Below, in pieces: positions 44,601 to 56,738 of a stretch of DNA of 64,000 nt. Numbering within the stretch: position 1 is the stretch's first letter; the number at the start of each line of letters is the position of its first letter. The notes beneath the pieces are model-generated. The model made no database searches, was not told where the DNA came from, and worked only from the letters and a program-made list of their open reading frames with translations. The stretch is from Silurus meridionalis (taxonomy: Eukaryota > Chordata > Actinopteri > Siluriformes > Siluridae). The stretch lies in NCBI RefSeq assembly GCF_014805685.1, contig NC_060902.1, forward strand, positions 7,381,286-7,445,285, in the 5' to 3' direction. The position numbers and the translations under genes were made by a program.

Positions 44601-45005
44601 ATACAGCAGTAGAAGCCTTTTTTCCAATGCTGAATGATTGGAGGTGGAAGTGTGACAGTGTAATTTTTTTGTAATGTGTCTTTTTCTGAAATGGGGAAGA
44701 ACTGGGATTGTGGGTAATACATTTGACAGTAATTTAAGCAGGGAACAATTTTGTGTTACATTAGGAAGCGCAAACATTACATTCCTGTTCTGCTAACACT
44801 ATGGCATTCAGATATTGGCCAGAATTAAACAATAACTCGAAAGCAAATAGATTATGTGTCGGATCTGACAACATGGTCAGCTATGTTCAGCCATCTTCCT
44901 AGTGATTGTATATTGCCAGAAGTATGTGCATACCTGATACACCTATATGTGGTTTTTGAGAACCGAATTTAAAATGTAGTCCCCTGTTTGTTGTTATATC
45001 AACAT
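41700..45005. other. Intergenic stretch upstream of slc6a1, nothing recognised
   Basis: No ORF with protein-family signatures and no clear transposon ends. Could contain regulatory sequence, which cannot be seen without comparison. Confidence 0.5.
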
Positions 45006-45009
45006 ATCA

Positions 45010-45260
45010 GCTTTTGTTAGAAGTGTGGCTGTGGGGACATTTTGGCAACAAAAGAGTATTTCGTGAGGGGGGGTCCAGCTATGAGAGCATTATTGAGGCC
45101 AGGCACTGGGAACCAGGCACTAGGGACCTGGGGTGTGGTCAGAGTGTGTACCAAAGTTGTTCAGTAAGTTTGAGATCAGGGTTCTGTGCAGACCTCTGTG
45201 CTGGCTCCGATTATTTGCTAACCATGTCTTTATGGACCTCGCTTTGGTGCTCTTAGTTCC
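45010..45260. repeat. Decayed Tc1-like interspersed repeat
   Basis: GAGGCCAGGCACTGG, AGTTTGAGATCAGGGTTCTG, GCAGACCTCTGTGCTGGCTC and CCATGTCTTTATGGACCTCG align in order with the middle of the common fish element recognised at 33960-34144. Assignment rests on memory of that family. Confidence 0.5.
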
Positions 45261-45423
45261 AGTTAAGAGAAATTGTAATGCTACAGTATACAAAGACATC
45301 CACTACAAATGTGTGCTTTCAACTATGTGAAATCAGTTTGGGAAAGATTGTCTCCAGGTAACATATGTAAAAAAACTCTTTGTAAATAAGAGTCTATTAA
45401 CAACAGACTGACCGATCCCTGCC

Positions 45424-46452
45424 TAGTGTGGATGGGCACAGCTAGATCGAAGGACAGAGAGGCCAGTAGTGGCACTAAGGTCAAGGCTATAAAACCTGAC
45501 AAAGGTCAGCAGAGTGGACCAGTTGGCAGCATTGCAGATGTCTTGAAGGGGAAACTCCAGAGGACAAAGCCTTTGAGGCTGAAACACACTGAGTTGAACA
45601 AGCTCTGACCCTTAATGGAGTGGGGAGAACAGAGCACTCATAACAGGATGAAATAGCATCCACAATCCATGCATCTTCCTGTTCACAGAGAGGTTTCCTC
45701 GGAGGGCCAAAGCAGATAAAACGCTGCTCTGACTTCCTCCACAGTTCCGTTCTCCAGTGCTCACACTTGGCACAGTTGGTTAAGCTTTTCCTGGTCTGGG
45801 GTCTGAAAACGATGAGGGAAGTATGTCTGGAGCATAACAGGTCGTGGTACAACCGAGGGTACCTTGGGAATGTACCCTGATTTAGGGTAGAGGAAGGCAC
45901 TGGCCATGCCTGGAGTGAATCGACTAGGGGGCATGACAGGCTGCAATGGTGACACAAACCTTCAGGGTGGAAGAAGACAAAGTATATTTGCCCCGGCATG
46001 GAGGCAGTGACACGGGTTGCAAAAAGCGCTTGTCAAGCTTACTGGACGGGCAAACTTTCCAATCTAAACCTAGCTTGGCTACGGCTCGTGTCACCACCTG
46101 TTATAGCTCCTCAAAAAGGACTGGATGAGGAGATATACAGTATCTGAGGTATAACCAAACGCCCTGCACAGTCGGCTCCCTCTAGAATTGACCTACCGTG
46201 CTCTGCTACCAAGCAAGCAACACACAGGCTGTGTGATTCCCCCCCCCCATTATATGGCGGGGACAAGGAGGAACACACAGCCGGAAAGAGTGCTTACTGT
46301 TATTGGTTACTTTTATTTTTCTCATATTTTTTTTGGACATTTAACGTTTACCAAAAGACATACACACACATAGAGCGCTTAATGAACAAACAGAAGCTGG
46401 TGCGGTTTCACTCCATGTGCTTTATTGCATTGAGTTCCTGAAAGGGAACATA
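45424..46452 (-). mobile_element. DIRS remnant: terminal repeat, gag and recombinase, pol deleted
   Basis: The right edge (about 46385-46452) carries AGAAGCTGG...TTCCTGAAAGGGAACA, homologous to the DIRS terminal repeat at 13030-13180. The adjoining GGACAAGGAGGAACACACAG and the 'GGCATGGAGGCAGTGACACG...CTTGTCAAGCTTACTGG' stretch parallel the gag region of the DIRS at 12400-12960. The next segment, 45999-45487, is recombinase sequence, so RT and RNase H are missing. Confidence 0.78.
45487..45999 (-). pseudogene. DIRS tyrosine recombinase C-terminal fragment
   Basis: The 170-residue ORF contains LTNCAKCEHWRTELWRKSEQ, then RFICFGPPRKPLCEQEDAWIVDAISSCYE and LRVRACSTQCVSASKALSSG. This is the order found in the C-terminal catalytic half of fish DIRS recombinases (family pattern: ...RWIVDAI...GVRAHSTR...). 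The expected His-x-x-Arg region reads ACSTQ here, so the catalytic Arg position is lost. The final catalytic Tyr segment (family: FARFYNL) is not intact in frame; the ORF ends DLCQVL. The enzyme would normally integrate circular DIRS DNA by site-specific recombination. Upstream it joins gag-like sequence directly. Confidence 0.75.
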
Positions 46453-47686
46453 TATTGATCAGGTATTTAGAATGTTTAAGTTGTTCATGCTCTTACAGTA
46501 GCATACCATTAGCTAAATGAACAAAGTTGCTATTTACTATGTACTATTCTGCCTTACTGATTGTTTGTCCTCACTAGTGTGTACACATATTTTAGGGGTT
46601 TCTGCAGGGTATTTTTTATTATTATTTGGAGAATGCTGCTATCCTGGCATCAAGTCTTATTTTTCTATTTCCTTTTCATTTCCTTTCAGTAGCAAATACT
46701 GTCACACATGCCTTACTGCATCCATAATTGAGATGATTCTGTTCTTCAAGAGGGCTCACGTGGCATGCAAATCGAGCTTCATGCGGGTGAACTGAAAAGT
46801 CTGCACATGAGTCAATTGAGATGTTATTGACTTAGTTCCAATGATTACGCATGCAAAATCAGGAGCTTTGTGTGGTCTGTTTCATAGTGGCTCCTGACAT
46901 TACCACATTTTGGTAGCTCTGCCAACTAGAGAAGCGACGAGAGGAGATATCCGCTTTGATATTAGTGCTTTGTCTATTAGTTATTTTGTTTAAAATTTTT
47001 GTCATCAACAACCCATGTTTCATTTCATTAATTAGAGAGGGGAAACGCCGCTCTTTTTTTTAGATAATCTCTATCCCTGTAGCTAGTATTTAGCCTACAG
47101 AACTGCCTTTAAATCTGCTAAATACTTGTGGCAGATTCCAATAGTCCAAAAGCTTGCTAAGGTAAGTGGTGTGAGACCATTTAGCTCTTTATACTGTATG
47201 TCAACAATAGCATTTTATTATTAAATATTTGATAAATTATCATTTTAATTAATGTAGTATTAATGGTGATTGGATCATGTATTTTGATTCTAGAAAGGAC
47301 TAGGAACTAGTGGCGGTGGTATAGTATATAGGCTACAGAAATTACTTTTCAGCCACCAAAATATACCCTTTCATTTATATTACAGGCCCAGTTATTCACT
47401 TTGCTATTCTGCTAGAACTAAGGTTGTTTTGAGTGCTGTCCATGTACCCAGACTGTGCATCTCCTGTTTTCAGCATTTTCACAGCGAGAGCTAAATAAAT
47501 AATGATTAGCATTTTATACCAAGGTTGACTACTTCAAAAGAAGTTTAGACTACAAGGTAATGGTTGGAAAAAAAACCTTGGAAAACATAAGGCTAATAAC
47601 AAGTAGTTACCACATACTCATTTGTTGTGCTAGCAGAAAAGTGTATAATTGGTGTTGCTGTAATTTTAGAGAATTGTTACAGCTAG
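46453..47686. other. Spacer, nothing recognised
   Basis: AT-rich sequence between the DIRS remnant and the RTE-like LINE. Confidence 0.5.
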
Positions 47687-47979
47687 TCTTGTGTAAATTT
47701 TGAACCCAGCCATTAGGGTTGCACAAGCCAGTGCAATCTTAGTGCTGGTCTTAAGCCTGGATAAATGGGGAGGGTTGCGTTAGGCAGGGCATCCAGCGTA
47801 AAACATGTGCCAAATCAAATATGCGGATAATGAGGCCTGGATTACCAACGACCGCCATATCGTTATCCAACAGGGTACCGATGGAAATTGGGCTACTGTT
47901 GGCCGAAGGAGGAGAAGGAGAGGAGGTAGAGGACTACAGAGACAGCAGGAAAAGGAGGGTGTAGGTTAGGGTTGGTACT

Positions 47980-49720
47980 TTGAATGTTGGTACTCTGACT
48001 GGTAGAAGGAGAGAGTTAGCTGATATGATGGAGAGGAGAAAGGTAGATATGTTGTCTGTTCAGGTGACCAAGTGGAAAGGGAGTAAGGCCAGGAAAATTG
48101 GAGGTGGGTTTAAAATGTTCTTTCATGGTGTGGATGGAAAGAGAAATGGTGTAGGGGTGACTCTAAAGAAAGAGTTTAGTAAAAGTGTAGTGGAGGTGAA
48201 GAGAGTTTCTGATGAAAGTGAAGCTGGAAGTTGAAGGCGTGATAATAAATGCCATCAGTATTTATGCTCCAAAAGTGGGTCGTGAGATGGAGGAGAAGGA
48301 AAAATTCTGGAGTGAGTTAGATGAAGTGGTAGAAGGGGTACCTGATAATGAATTGGGTGATTGGGGCAGATTTAAATAGGCATATAGGTGAAGGGAACAG
48401 AGGTGATGAGGAGGTGATGGGTAGGTATGGCTTTAAGGAGAGGAATGTTCAGGGAGAAGGTCAGACAGGGGTTTGGTGGTGGTGATGAGGTGCAGGATGA
48501 TTGGGCAATTACTGCAGAAGTAATAAAGGAGACATCTAGAAAGGTATTGGTGTGACATCTGAAAATAGAAAGGAAGACAAAAAGACGTGGTGTGGAATGA
48601 GGAAGTGCAGGACAGCATAAGGAGAAAGAGGTTGTTAAAACAGAATTGGGATCAACAGAGTGATGAGAAAAGTAGGCAGGAGTACAAGGAGATGGGGCAG
48701 CAGGTAAAGAGGGATGTGGCGAAAGCCATAGAAAAAGGCATATGAGGCACCGTATGAGAATTTGGACACTTAGGAAGGAGAAAAGGATTTGTACGGATTG
48801 GCTAGGCAGAGGGACCAAGATGGGAAGGATGTGCTGCAAGTTAGAGCAGTAAAGAATGGAGATGTAAATGTGTTGACTAGTGAGGAGAGTGTGTTGAGAA
48901 GATGGAGGGAGTATTTTTCAGCAGCTGATGAATGAGAAAAATTAAAGAGAGAGAAGGTTGGATGGTGTGGAGATGTTGAAGCAGGAAGTAGATAGATTGG
49001 GAGGATGAAAAGTGGAAAGTTGGCAGTAGAGTTTTTAAAAAGATTGTTTAACAGGTTTTTGAAAGGTGAAAAGATGCCTGAGGAATGGAACAGGAGTGTG
49101 CTGGTACCAATCTTTAAGAATAAGGTAGATGTGCAGACCTGCAGTAATTACAATGGAATAAAGTTGATCAGTCACACCATGAAGTTATGGAAAAGAGTAG
49201 AATGAGAAAGTCAGGTGTGTCAGAGAAATATGTGAGGGTGGTGCAGGACATGTATGAGGACAGTGTGACAGCAGTAAAGTGTGCAGTAGGAATGACAGAC
49301 TGGTTCAAGGTGGAGGTTGGACTGCATCAAGGATCGGCTTTGAGCCCTTTCCTGTTTGCAGTGGTGATGGACAGGTTGATGGACGAGGTTAGACAGGAGT
49401 CTCAATGGACTATGATGTTTGCAGATGATATTGTGATTTGTGGTGAAAGTAGGTAGCAGGTTGAGAAGAGCCTGGAGGGGAGGAGGTACGCACTGGTGAG
49501 AAGAAGAATGAAAGTCTGTAGGAGTAAGACAGAGTACATGTGTTTGAACGAGACGGAGGGCAGTGGAGTCATGCGATTGCAGGGAGAAGAGGTGGAGATG
49601 GTGGAGGAGTTCAGGTACCTGGGGTCAGCAGTGCAAGGTTACGGAGAGAGGGCAGCGAGATTGAGATGGTTTGTACATGTGCAGAGGAGGGACATGGGGT
49701 ATATTGGTAGGAGAATGTGA
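47980..49720 (+). pseudogene. RTE-like endonuclease/reverse transcriptase remnant
   Basis: The ORF starts MNVGTLTGRRRELADMMERR, the N-terminus of the APE-type endonuclease. The catalytic Glu of the family motif QETKW is replaced by Val (SVQVTKWKG). The frame breaks at 48234; out-of-frame DLN traces (GADLNRHIGEGNRGDEE) follow near 48360-48415. RT pieces: 49005-49205 (FLKGEKMPEEWNRSVLVPIF) and 49187-49456, with LHQGSALSPFLFAVVMDRL and catalytic MMFADDIVICG. The palm segment between MKLWKRV and MRKSGVSEKY, which holds the first catalytic Asp, is deleted. 49496-49720 gives the C-terminal FRYLGSAVQ region. Confidence 0.88.
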
Positions 49721-49885
49721 GGATGGAGCCACCAGGAAGGAGAAAAAAAAGGAAGGTCAAGGAGGCTGTTTATGGATGTGGTGAGGAAAGACATGCAGGT
49801 AGTTGGGTTGAAAGAGGCAGATGTAGAGGACAGAGGGGTATGGCGACGGATGATCCGCTGTGGCGACCCCTAATGGGAGAAGCCG

Positions 49886-49886
49886 A

Positions 49887-49940
<54 letters not shown>
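49886..49940. repeat. (GAA)n tail of the RTE-like LINE
   Basis: About 17 GAA/AAG units forming the 3' tail immediately before the target duplication. Confidence 0.95.
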
Positions 49941-49941
<1 letters not shown>

Positions 49942-49956
49942 CTTGTGTGAATTTTG

Positions 49957-52900
49957 TTTTTACAATTGATTATTTAATCACCCAGAACTGACAGATCATT
50001 TTCATAATTTCAGGTATAATTTAAATGGAGTGGAGGATGTAATAATATGACCAGCTTTGCTGTAAGGAACTGGTACCAGCAATAATAAAATGTCCTGTAG
50101 TGGATTTTCAGTTGGTTGAATTTGCAGTAAAAGCACAACAATACATTTTCAGAATAATCCTTTTAGATTTTAAATCAATTGTCGAATATCAAAGTGGCCA
50201 ACATTTTCTTTGTTAATCTGTTGCTTAAGGTATCTGAACATATCTATGTGCTGACTAGCGCAAGCAGAAGGATTAAGTTTAAGTGCCTTCAGTAGCAATG
50301 ACTGTGGTTTTACTAAAGGTCGAACCTGAATAAATTCAAACTACGCTTTGCAATATATTTGTTGTATTAATAATTGCAGCCATTATAGGTTACATATAGT
50401 ACACAATTGTTTTTCACATGTTTCTAATTAACACAAATCTCTTCATAATGTTAATTCTCTTCAATAAAAAGAAAAAATCAAAGTAGAGGTATATTCTAAT
50501 TTTAGATCGAAAATAAATTAAAAAAGAAAACAAAGAAATTATTATTTACAGGAATCAAAAAACTCCTGTATTCCTCCCAAAGTCATTATGGGTTTCCCCT
50601 GGCTTTTTTGGTTTCCTCCCACACACAAAAAAAAACATATTAGGGGAATATCTATATGTATGAATAAGCATGTACATTTTTGTGTGTGGTGGTGGTGCCT
50701 ATCCAATATTATTTTTGAGATAAGCTCTGGATCCATGAGCAGGGTAAAGCTGAAGTTGAACGAATAAAGATTCTCACATGCTAAAGAATGCCATTCGTAA
50801 TAAGTGCTTTGCCTCTTTCCCAGAGTACACACAATCCAAACATGTTCAGAATGCCAAAGAGGTTCCCTCTTAGTTTCATTTACAGTAAACAAGGTGCCAA
50901 TCCTTTCATGCCAGGCAGATCATGGGTAATTTGTCTGTGGTTTCACTGAGTGTTGTATTGAACATGGCTGTGGGAATATGACACAGCAAGAGAAGAAAAA
51001 GAGAGCCAAATCGTCTCTTTCTACCATTCAGGCAGAATAAACAAGACCCATCATGTCACACCCATTTACTCGTAACACTGTGGTGACCAGAATGTGGCCA
51101 CTCTTCATTGGTAAATCAGTCAGGTAGGCATTGAGCCCTCTGTGAGAGACCCACTGCTGGGTTTCCGCTTTCTCTCAAAGCCTTAGGACACGTTGATGTG
51201 TGTGTGTGTTGCTGGGTGATCAACAAAAGATACTCCGAGGCCATTTTGATGGATGAAAAAACTCAATAGGGATAAGCGAGAGCAAAACAAACAGGTTCTG
51301 ATTCTCACAAAATAAGAGCAGCGGATATCAGAGTAGCGGTAAACATGAGGCCATGTATTTACTGAGAAAATGTCATAAGAGATAAAGATATTAGATAATG
51401 ATTAAGAACAGCACCATGTAATGCTGTGCAGAATAATAAAGCAATATGACACAAGCAAGAGTCCTGTTGTCCTAAATATCAGTACAGATGTGATTTAGAC
51501 ACTGGCTCTGGGTGACACGGCAAGTGCCACAGGTCATTTTAAAACAGATAAAGTACAGAAATAAATGAAGAATTCAGCACATTTTTTAGAAATTTTGGCA
51601 TACATTTATATTTAAATACTGCTGTTATTACTTTGAATTATTTTAAAAATAAAGTTTTCAATAGTATGTAATTATGAATAATGCACACCTGGAACTTCTG
51701 ATGAGTCCCTTGAAATTAAATCAAAATAACGCCACATTAGAAATCTTCCTTAGCTGAACAGTATTTATTTGAATTGCATAAAAAAAATATATATAAAAGA
51801 AAAGCTAATGTTAATGTAATTATTTATTAAAATGTATATGTTTAAATTACCTTATAAAATTTTTGACAGATCATTCACATACTTATTTTGTGTGCTAGGG
51901 ACCTGACAGTTCTGAATTTAAACCCCAGTAGAGCCAGACAGCTAGTGTTGAGCCCTCGAATAGAACTCTTAATGCAATTTTATTTTTATATTACTTTTAC
52001 AGTTCCAATTGTCTCTACAAGTTTCACAACCCCCAGTGAGCAAGACAAGAGCAACAGTGGTGAGGAGAAACTATCAAAGATGAAACCCTAAAAAGTAGAA
52101 AGCTATGGCTCAGCATGAGAGTCAATTTTCATTTTACCTGTGCTTGGAATCATGAGTTATTTTTTGCTTAGACAATGACCTTGGATAATTCACATTTATG
52201 ATTTGTGGTCTGGATTCTATTTTTATTTTTATATCAGCAGGCAAATATGTACACTTCACTAAAACCTTAAAGGACAATAAGAAAGATTAGGCCAATAAGG
52301 AGGATTTTAGACAAAGACTTATCAATTGGATAAGTTGATATTTTCATGTAATTCCATTATGAGGATGCAAAACAAGAAGACTAGCTTTTTTCATTAAGAC
52401 TAGTAAATAGTATCTGCTAAAAGAAGCAAATAAAATTAAATACTAGAAAGAACATTCATAAAATAATAAAATACAATGTCACAGTTCATAAGTCTGACCA
52501 GCTATTTGCTACGATTGAATTCTGCCTCGCTGTAACTTGCTTCAGGTGAAAGCATTTGCCAAAAGAATAAATGAATCCAGCATTGTTAGAGGCTACAAAC
52601 TATCAAGTATGGATGTTTGTTCCAGGTGATTTCAAATGTCAATATGACATGAATTGATAATTGCTTTTTTCCACACAGATGAGAAGGTACGGATCCGATT
52701 GGTTGACAGTGCGCTCCCCTTGGGCGAGTTTAGTTTTTTTCTCTATTCACAGTAATGAAACTGGACAGAAATGGATTCACCAGGCTGGGCCTTGTATCAT
52801 GAGTTAATGACTTTTCTTAGATCCTGAGCCACCTGCCATCGCCAGCTGCCTAAAGAAAACAAGTGTACAATGCACAAAACACATCTTTTACACTTTTCAG

Positions 52901-54927
52901 CCTTTCAGCTGCTTGTAGCTGCTTGCACATTGACACACATATATAAAGTCAATTTAGATACATAATTATGGCTGTCAGTGTATGAATCAGTGGCCATGAC
53001 AGCATCGTAATGTGAGCATGTTGATACATTTAAAAGCAGCATATAGACATGCATTTAGAATGTAAGTTATATTAAGTCGAAAAGGAAATACAATACAGGT
53101 GTGTTGCTAAGCAACAGAGCCCTTGACTTCTGGCAGTAGGTGTGTCTGAATTAGAAGGCAGTGGCTTTAATGCCTTACTGCCTTTTCTGTTTCATGTCAC
53201 TTGTATTATACTACAGCAGTTCAAATGCTATGAAGGTATGTGTAAGGAAGGTGTTGAACATCAACACATTTGTCATTAACCCAAGGAATTTATTAGGGAA
53301 AGTAGAATTAAGTGTCACTGTGGAAAATAGTATGACCATTTTGTGACTACACAATCAATTTTATGCTGGAAACAAAAGCTGTGAAATAAATTCATTGGAA
53401 ATTGCTTATTTAAAATTTTGTTTTTGAATAATATAATCACCATTAATGTGTCTATGCTTATATGGTAGTTTAACAGGCAAGTCTCTGGAACAGATAAACC
53501 TATATAAACATAAAAAAAAATCATGATTAAATATCACAATGGATGTATGCTATATACTCTTTGTCATCACTCTCTATAACCCCATTTTAAAAAAAGTTGG
53601 AAAATGTTTTAAATGTAAATAAAATTATTAGTAGTAGTTTCATAAATCCATATTTTGATTTAAGTAGTACATAGAACCCATAGAGAGCATATGAAAAATA
53701 TGAAAAATGTATTGCGAAGACCTTGAATATCTCATTATCAACACAACATAACAGCATCAAAAGATTCAAATAATCTGGAGTTATCTTGAGTGTTCTAGGG
53801 ACAAAGGTGTAAATCGATGGATGCCTTTGACTTCAGACCCTCAGGCAGCACCGCATTAAAACCAGGCAAGATTCTGAAATGGAAATCACTGCATAGGCTC
53901 AAGAACACCTCCAGGAATGATTGTCTTTGAACACAGTTTGCTGTGTTCGTCTACAAATGCATGTTAAATCCCTATCATGAAAGAAGAAACAAGGTGATAC
54001 AGAAATGCCACTGTCTTCTTTGGGCCAAAACTTAAAAAAGTGGTACGCTGTTCTGTATTCAATTTGAAATTCTTTTTTAGAAAACATGGAAACTATGACC
54101 TCTGTACTAAAGAAGAGAGGGACCACCCGATTTGTTTCAGTGTTTAGTTCAAAAGCCAGCCTCTTTGATAGTATGGGGGCATGAGTGCCTTTGGAATGGA
54201 CAGCTTGCACATCTGTAAAAGCACCATCAATGCTGAATCCTTTCGTTTATTTTTTTCCCACTTTATCTGTTTATAGTACTTTTGTTAAACGTTACTGTAT
54301 GTCTTGTAGTTAAAAGCTAGAAGTGGAAAGGTGGATAACATTTTAATAGGAATTTAGCAGTCAACCAAACCTAAACACTTACCATGCTTTGACTGAATTT
54401 AAAATAAATATTTAAAATGTCTATTGTATTTGGTTTGTTGCAGCAGCATCTAGTTCAAAGCACCTTGGAAGCATTCTGCAGTCTCTTCAGATTAGAGCAA
54501 GTAGGATAAGCCAATTTTTTTGCTGCAGTGTGCCACACTTCACAGTAATCAACAAATATATTCCATTTATATATATAAAATATATAAAATTTTGAAAACG
54601 TTTGTTTTACTCATGTGCCAAGAATCAAATCAAGCATCAAAATCTGCCATGATGCATACATCAGGCAATTAAAACCATCCGTGTGAAAATATAGTAAAAG
54701 TTCCGTTTGCTGTCCTGATGTATTACATAATTGAAAACACCATAATTAATTTAAAACATTTACAATAATAATTTGTCTTCATGCTCTACGTTGAGTATGG
54801 TTTTACTAATAATTAACATATCTTTGCATAAAGCATCCATATTTTTTCATGCCTGTGTTGATTAAAGTATTAAAAACTTAAACAGTATTAATTTGAGGGT
54901 ACATTTAGAACAAAGAATAATGTGTAA
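49957..54927. other. AT-rich intergenic stretch
   Basis: No supported gene. Around 50560-50780, CTGGCTTTTTTGGTTTCCTC and GATAAGCTCTGGATCCATGA resemble an abundant decayed fish repeat. The stretch at about 54606-54670 resembles 3690-3755. Otherwise nothing recognised. Confidence 0.5.
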
Positions 54928-55820
54928 TTGCAAATGCATGCAAGGGTCATTCCCATCTTAAAGAAACCTGCTCTGGACCCATCAGACATAAAAAACTACA
55001 GACTGGTATCACTTTTCTCCTTTCTTTCTAAATATCTGGAACGCACTGTTTTTAACCAACTGTCTGTCTATCTCTCACAGAACAACCTCCATGATCCTAA
55101 CCAGTCTGGGTTCAAAGCGGTACATTCCACAGAATGAGAAACTGCATGCTGCTCGATCAGCCAAGTTGTCATCTGTACTTATCTTCCTGGACCTTTCAGC
55201 AGCATGTGACACAGTCAACCTCAAGACTCTCTTGTCTACCCTCAAGAGCCTTGGTATCTGCGGAACAGCATGGGAATGGTTTGCTTCCTACCTTGAAGGT
55301 CGCTCATACCAGGTAACATGGAGGGGATCCATATCTGCGCGTGCAGACACTGGTGTACTTGGTCCCCTCCTTTTCTCCCCTTTTCTGGCTTCCAGTAGCT
55401 GCACGTATCAGATACAAAACACTGATGCCAAAAATGGACCAGCACTATCTTACCTCAGAGACCTCATCACATATCACACTGCACCATGCTGTCTGAGATC
55501 CTCCAGCACTGCTCGACTGGTACCACCTTTTCTCAGAATAAGAGGTAAGTATACTTCAAGGCTCTTCTCTGTTCTGTCACCGAGGTGGTGGAATGAACTT
55601 CCCTAGATGTCCGTACAGCGGAGTCCCTGGCTATCTTTAAGCGACGATTAAAGACCTACCTCATCCTGAAACACTTCAATTAGCCCTTTTTAAGTTTGCT
55701 TTGTAGAATTCAAGATTTATATTTATATAAAGTTTGTAATCTTGCATACCAGTGTAGATTTGTACGTCGCTCTGGATAAGGGCATCTGCCAAATGCCGCA
55801 AATGTAAATGTAAATGCAAT
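54928..55820 (+). mobile_element. Third LINE type (CR1/L2-like), internally deleted, with 3' tail
   Basis: RT sequence (VIPILKKPALDPSDIKNYR, SVLIFLDLSAACDTVN, WEWFASYLEGRSYQVTW, GVLGPLLFSP) jumps to the far C-terminus (ASSSCTYQIQNTD, then NGPALSYLRDLI and SVLSPRWWNELP). About 1 kb including the catalytic FADD segment is deleted near 55380. The 3' UTR ends GTACGTCGCTCTGGATAAGG, GCATCTGCCAAATGCCGC and (AAATGT)n. The DTVN Asp is preceded by Cys instead of Phe (family AFDTVNH). Confidence 0.85.
55091..55606 (+). pseudogene. LINE reverse transcriptase remnant (deleted)
   Basis: A 171-residue ORF spanning the deletion: N-terminal part with FLDLSAACDTVNLKTLLSTL (first catalytic Asp), GICGTAWEWFASYLEGRSYQ and GVLGPLLFSP, then C-terminal KNGPALSYLRDLITYHTAP and SVLSPRWWNELP. 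An overlapping ORF at 54928-55137 supplies the upstream part. The join is in frame, which makes it look like one short protein, but it lacks the catalytic YADD-type motif and thumb. Confidence 0.82.
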
Positions 55821-56019
55821 TAAGTTGTGATTGATCAAGAGTAAACATATGACAATCACGTGATTAAATAGTTCAATTATATACGCATTATATATTTTTT
55901 ATATATAAATTATGCTGGTAGCACTCGTGTATTGTTTTTAATCAAAGCCAGCTTCTGCACCTGAGGCGCATCAGGTTCTTTGATCGACCCATGCAAGGCC
56001 TGTTCTAAGTAAAACCCAT

Positions 56020-56474
56020 TGTCAGGGATCCATCTGCCACGCCCCCCTCAGAGACTCTCGTGCTGCTTCTCACTGCTCTAATCAGCAGCACCTGTTCGTC
56101 ATTACCGTTACCCTTTAAAAGGTCCCGGTTCTACCTCACTCGCTGTTGGACATACTTGATTGCTACAGTGATCTACTAGGTTCCTGACTGCCAGCATTCC
56201 CCGCTGGTTCCTGCTACGCGTTCCGATCCTAAGGATTACACTCGTTTTACGGATTACCCTCGCATTATGGACTATACCCACTTTACGCATTCTATTTGCT
56301 TTGCTGATTATCCCTGCATTACGGATCCTACCCGATTTACGGATTATCCCCACATTACAGATTATAACCACATGATGGTTTGTAACTTTTTCAGTTTCGT
56401 GTTTATGTCTTGTATCTGAATAAAAACTATGATTGAATTGCTTCCACTTTCTATGCGTGATCACGGCCCTGACA
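56020..56474 (+). repeat. LTR related to the solo LTR at 23758-24253
   Basis: Starts TGTCAGGGATCC and ends CACGGCCCTGACA. Shares TGCCACGCCCCCCTCAG, CATTCCCCGCTGGTTC and AATAAAAACTATGATTGA-like landmarks with the other LTR. No exact 5-bp duplication was found (CCCAT left, GCCAC right). Contains an 18-bp tandem array. Confidence 0.72.
56232..56366. repeat. 18-bp tandem array inside the LTR
   Basis: About seven degenerate units of the form CGGATTAyCCyCGCATTA. The other LTR copy lacks this expansion. Confidence 0.85.
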
Positions 56475-56738
56475 GCCACTTAGTTTCAGGGTGTTACCAA
56501 TCTTCTTAAAACTTGGGTTCCCTGAGGAAAGCAACAATTCTATTTCTCAAATCCTTAGAGTGCGCTCTGCCATGAGGTTCCATGTTGAACATCAAGTGGT
56601 CAGTGTGAGAGAATTGTACTGAAACACCAAATTTTACCTGCTCTAATACAAAATACACAAATTTGTATGGCCCTGTCAAGCAGACAAAAACATGAACATG
56701 ATGGATAGGTACACTTTCAGGAACTCAAACTGCTTCGG

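Larger units (their letters stand above)
47703..49940 (+). mobile_element. RTE-like LINE, both ends present, internally deleted
   Basis: A near-exact 16-bp duplication, TCTTGTGTAAATTTTG at 47687-47702 and TCTTGTGTGAATTTTG at 49941-49956, marks the insertion. The 5' leader begins AACCCAGCCATTAGGGTTG, and the 3' end reads GTGGCGACCCCTAATGGGAG and a (GAA)n tail, as in the second copy at 58035-60195. Microsatellite tails and this protein type fit the RTE clade or a close relative. Length of 2.2 kb against an expected 3+ kb reflects internal deletions. Confidence 0.88.

Noticed and set aside
48372..48839. 155-residue minus-strand ORF rich in Ser, Pro and Leu
   Set aside because: Antisense to the RTE-like linker region. 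The homologous copy at 58044-58696 gives the same artefact.
56108..56479. 123-residue minus-strand ORF with hexapeptide repeats
   Set aside because: It is the 18-bp tandem array inside an LTR, read in reverse; no evidence of coding.
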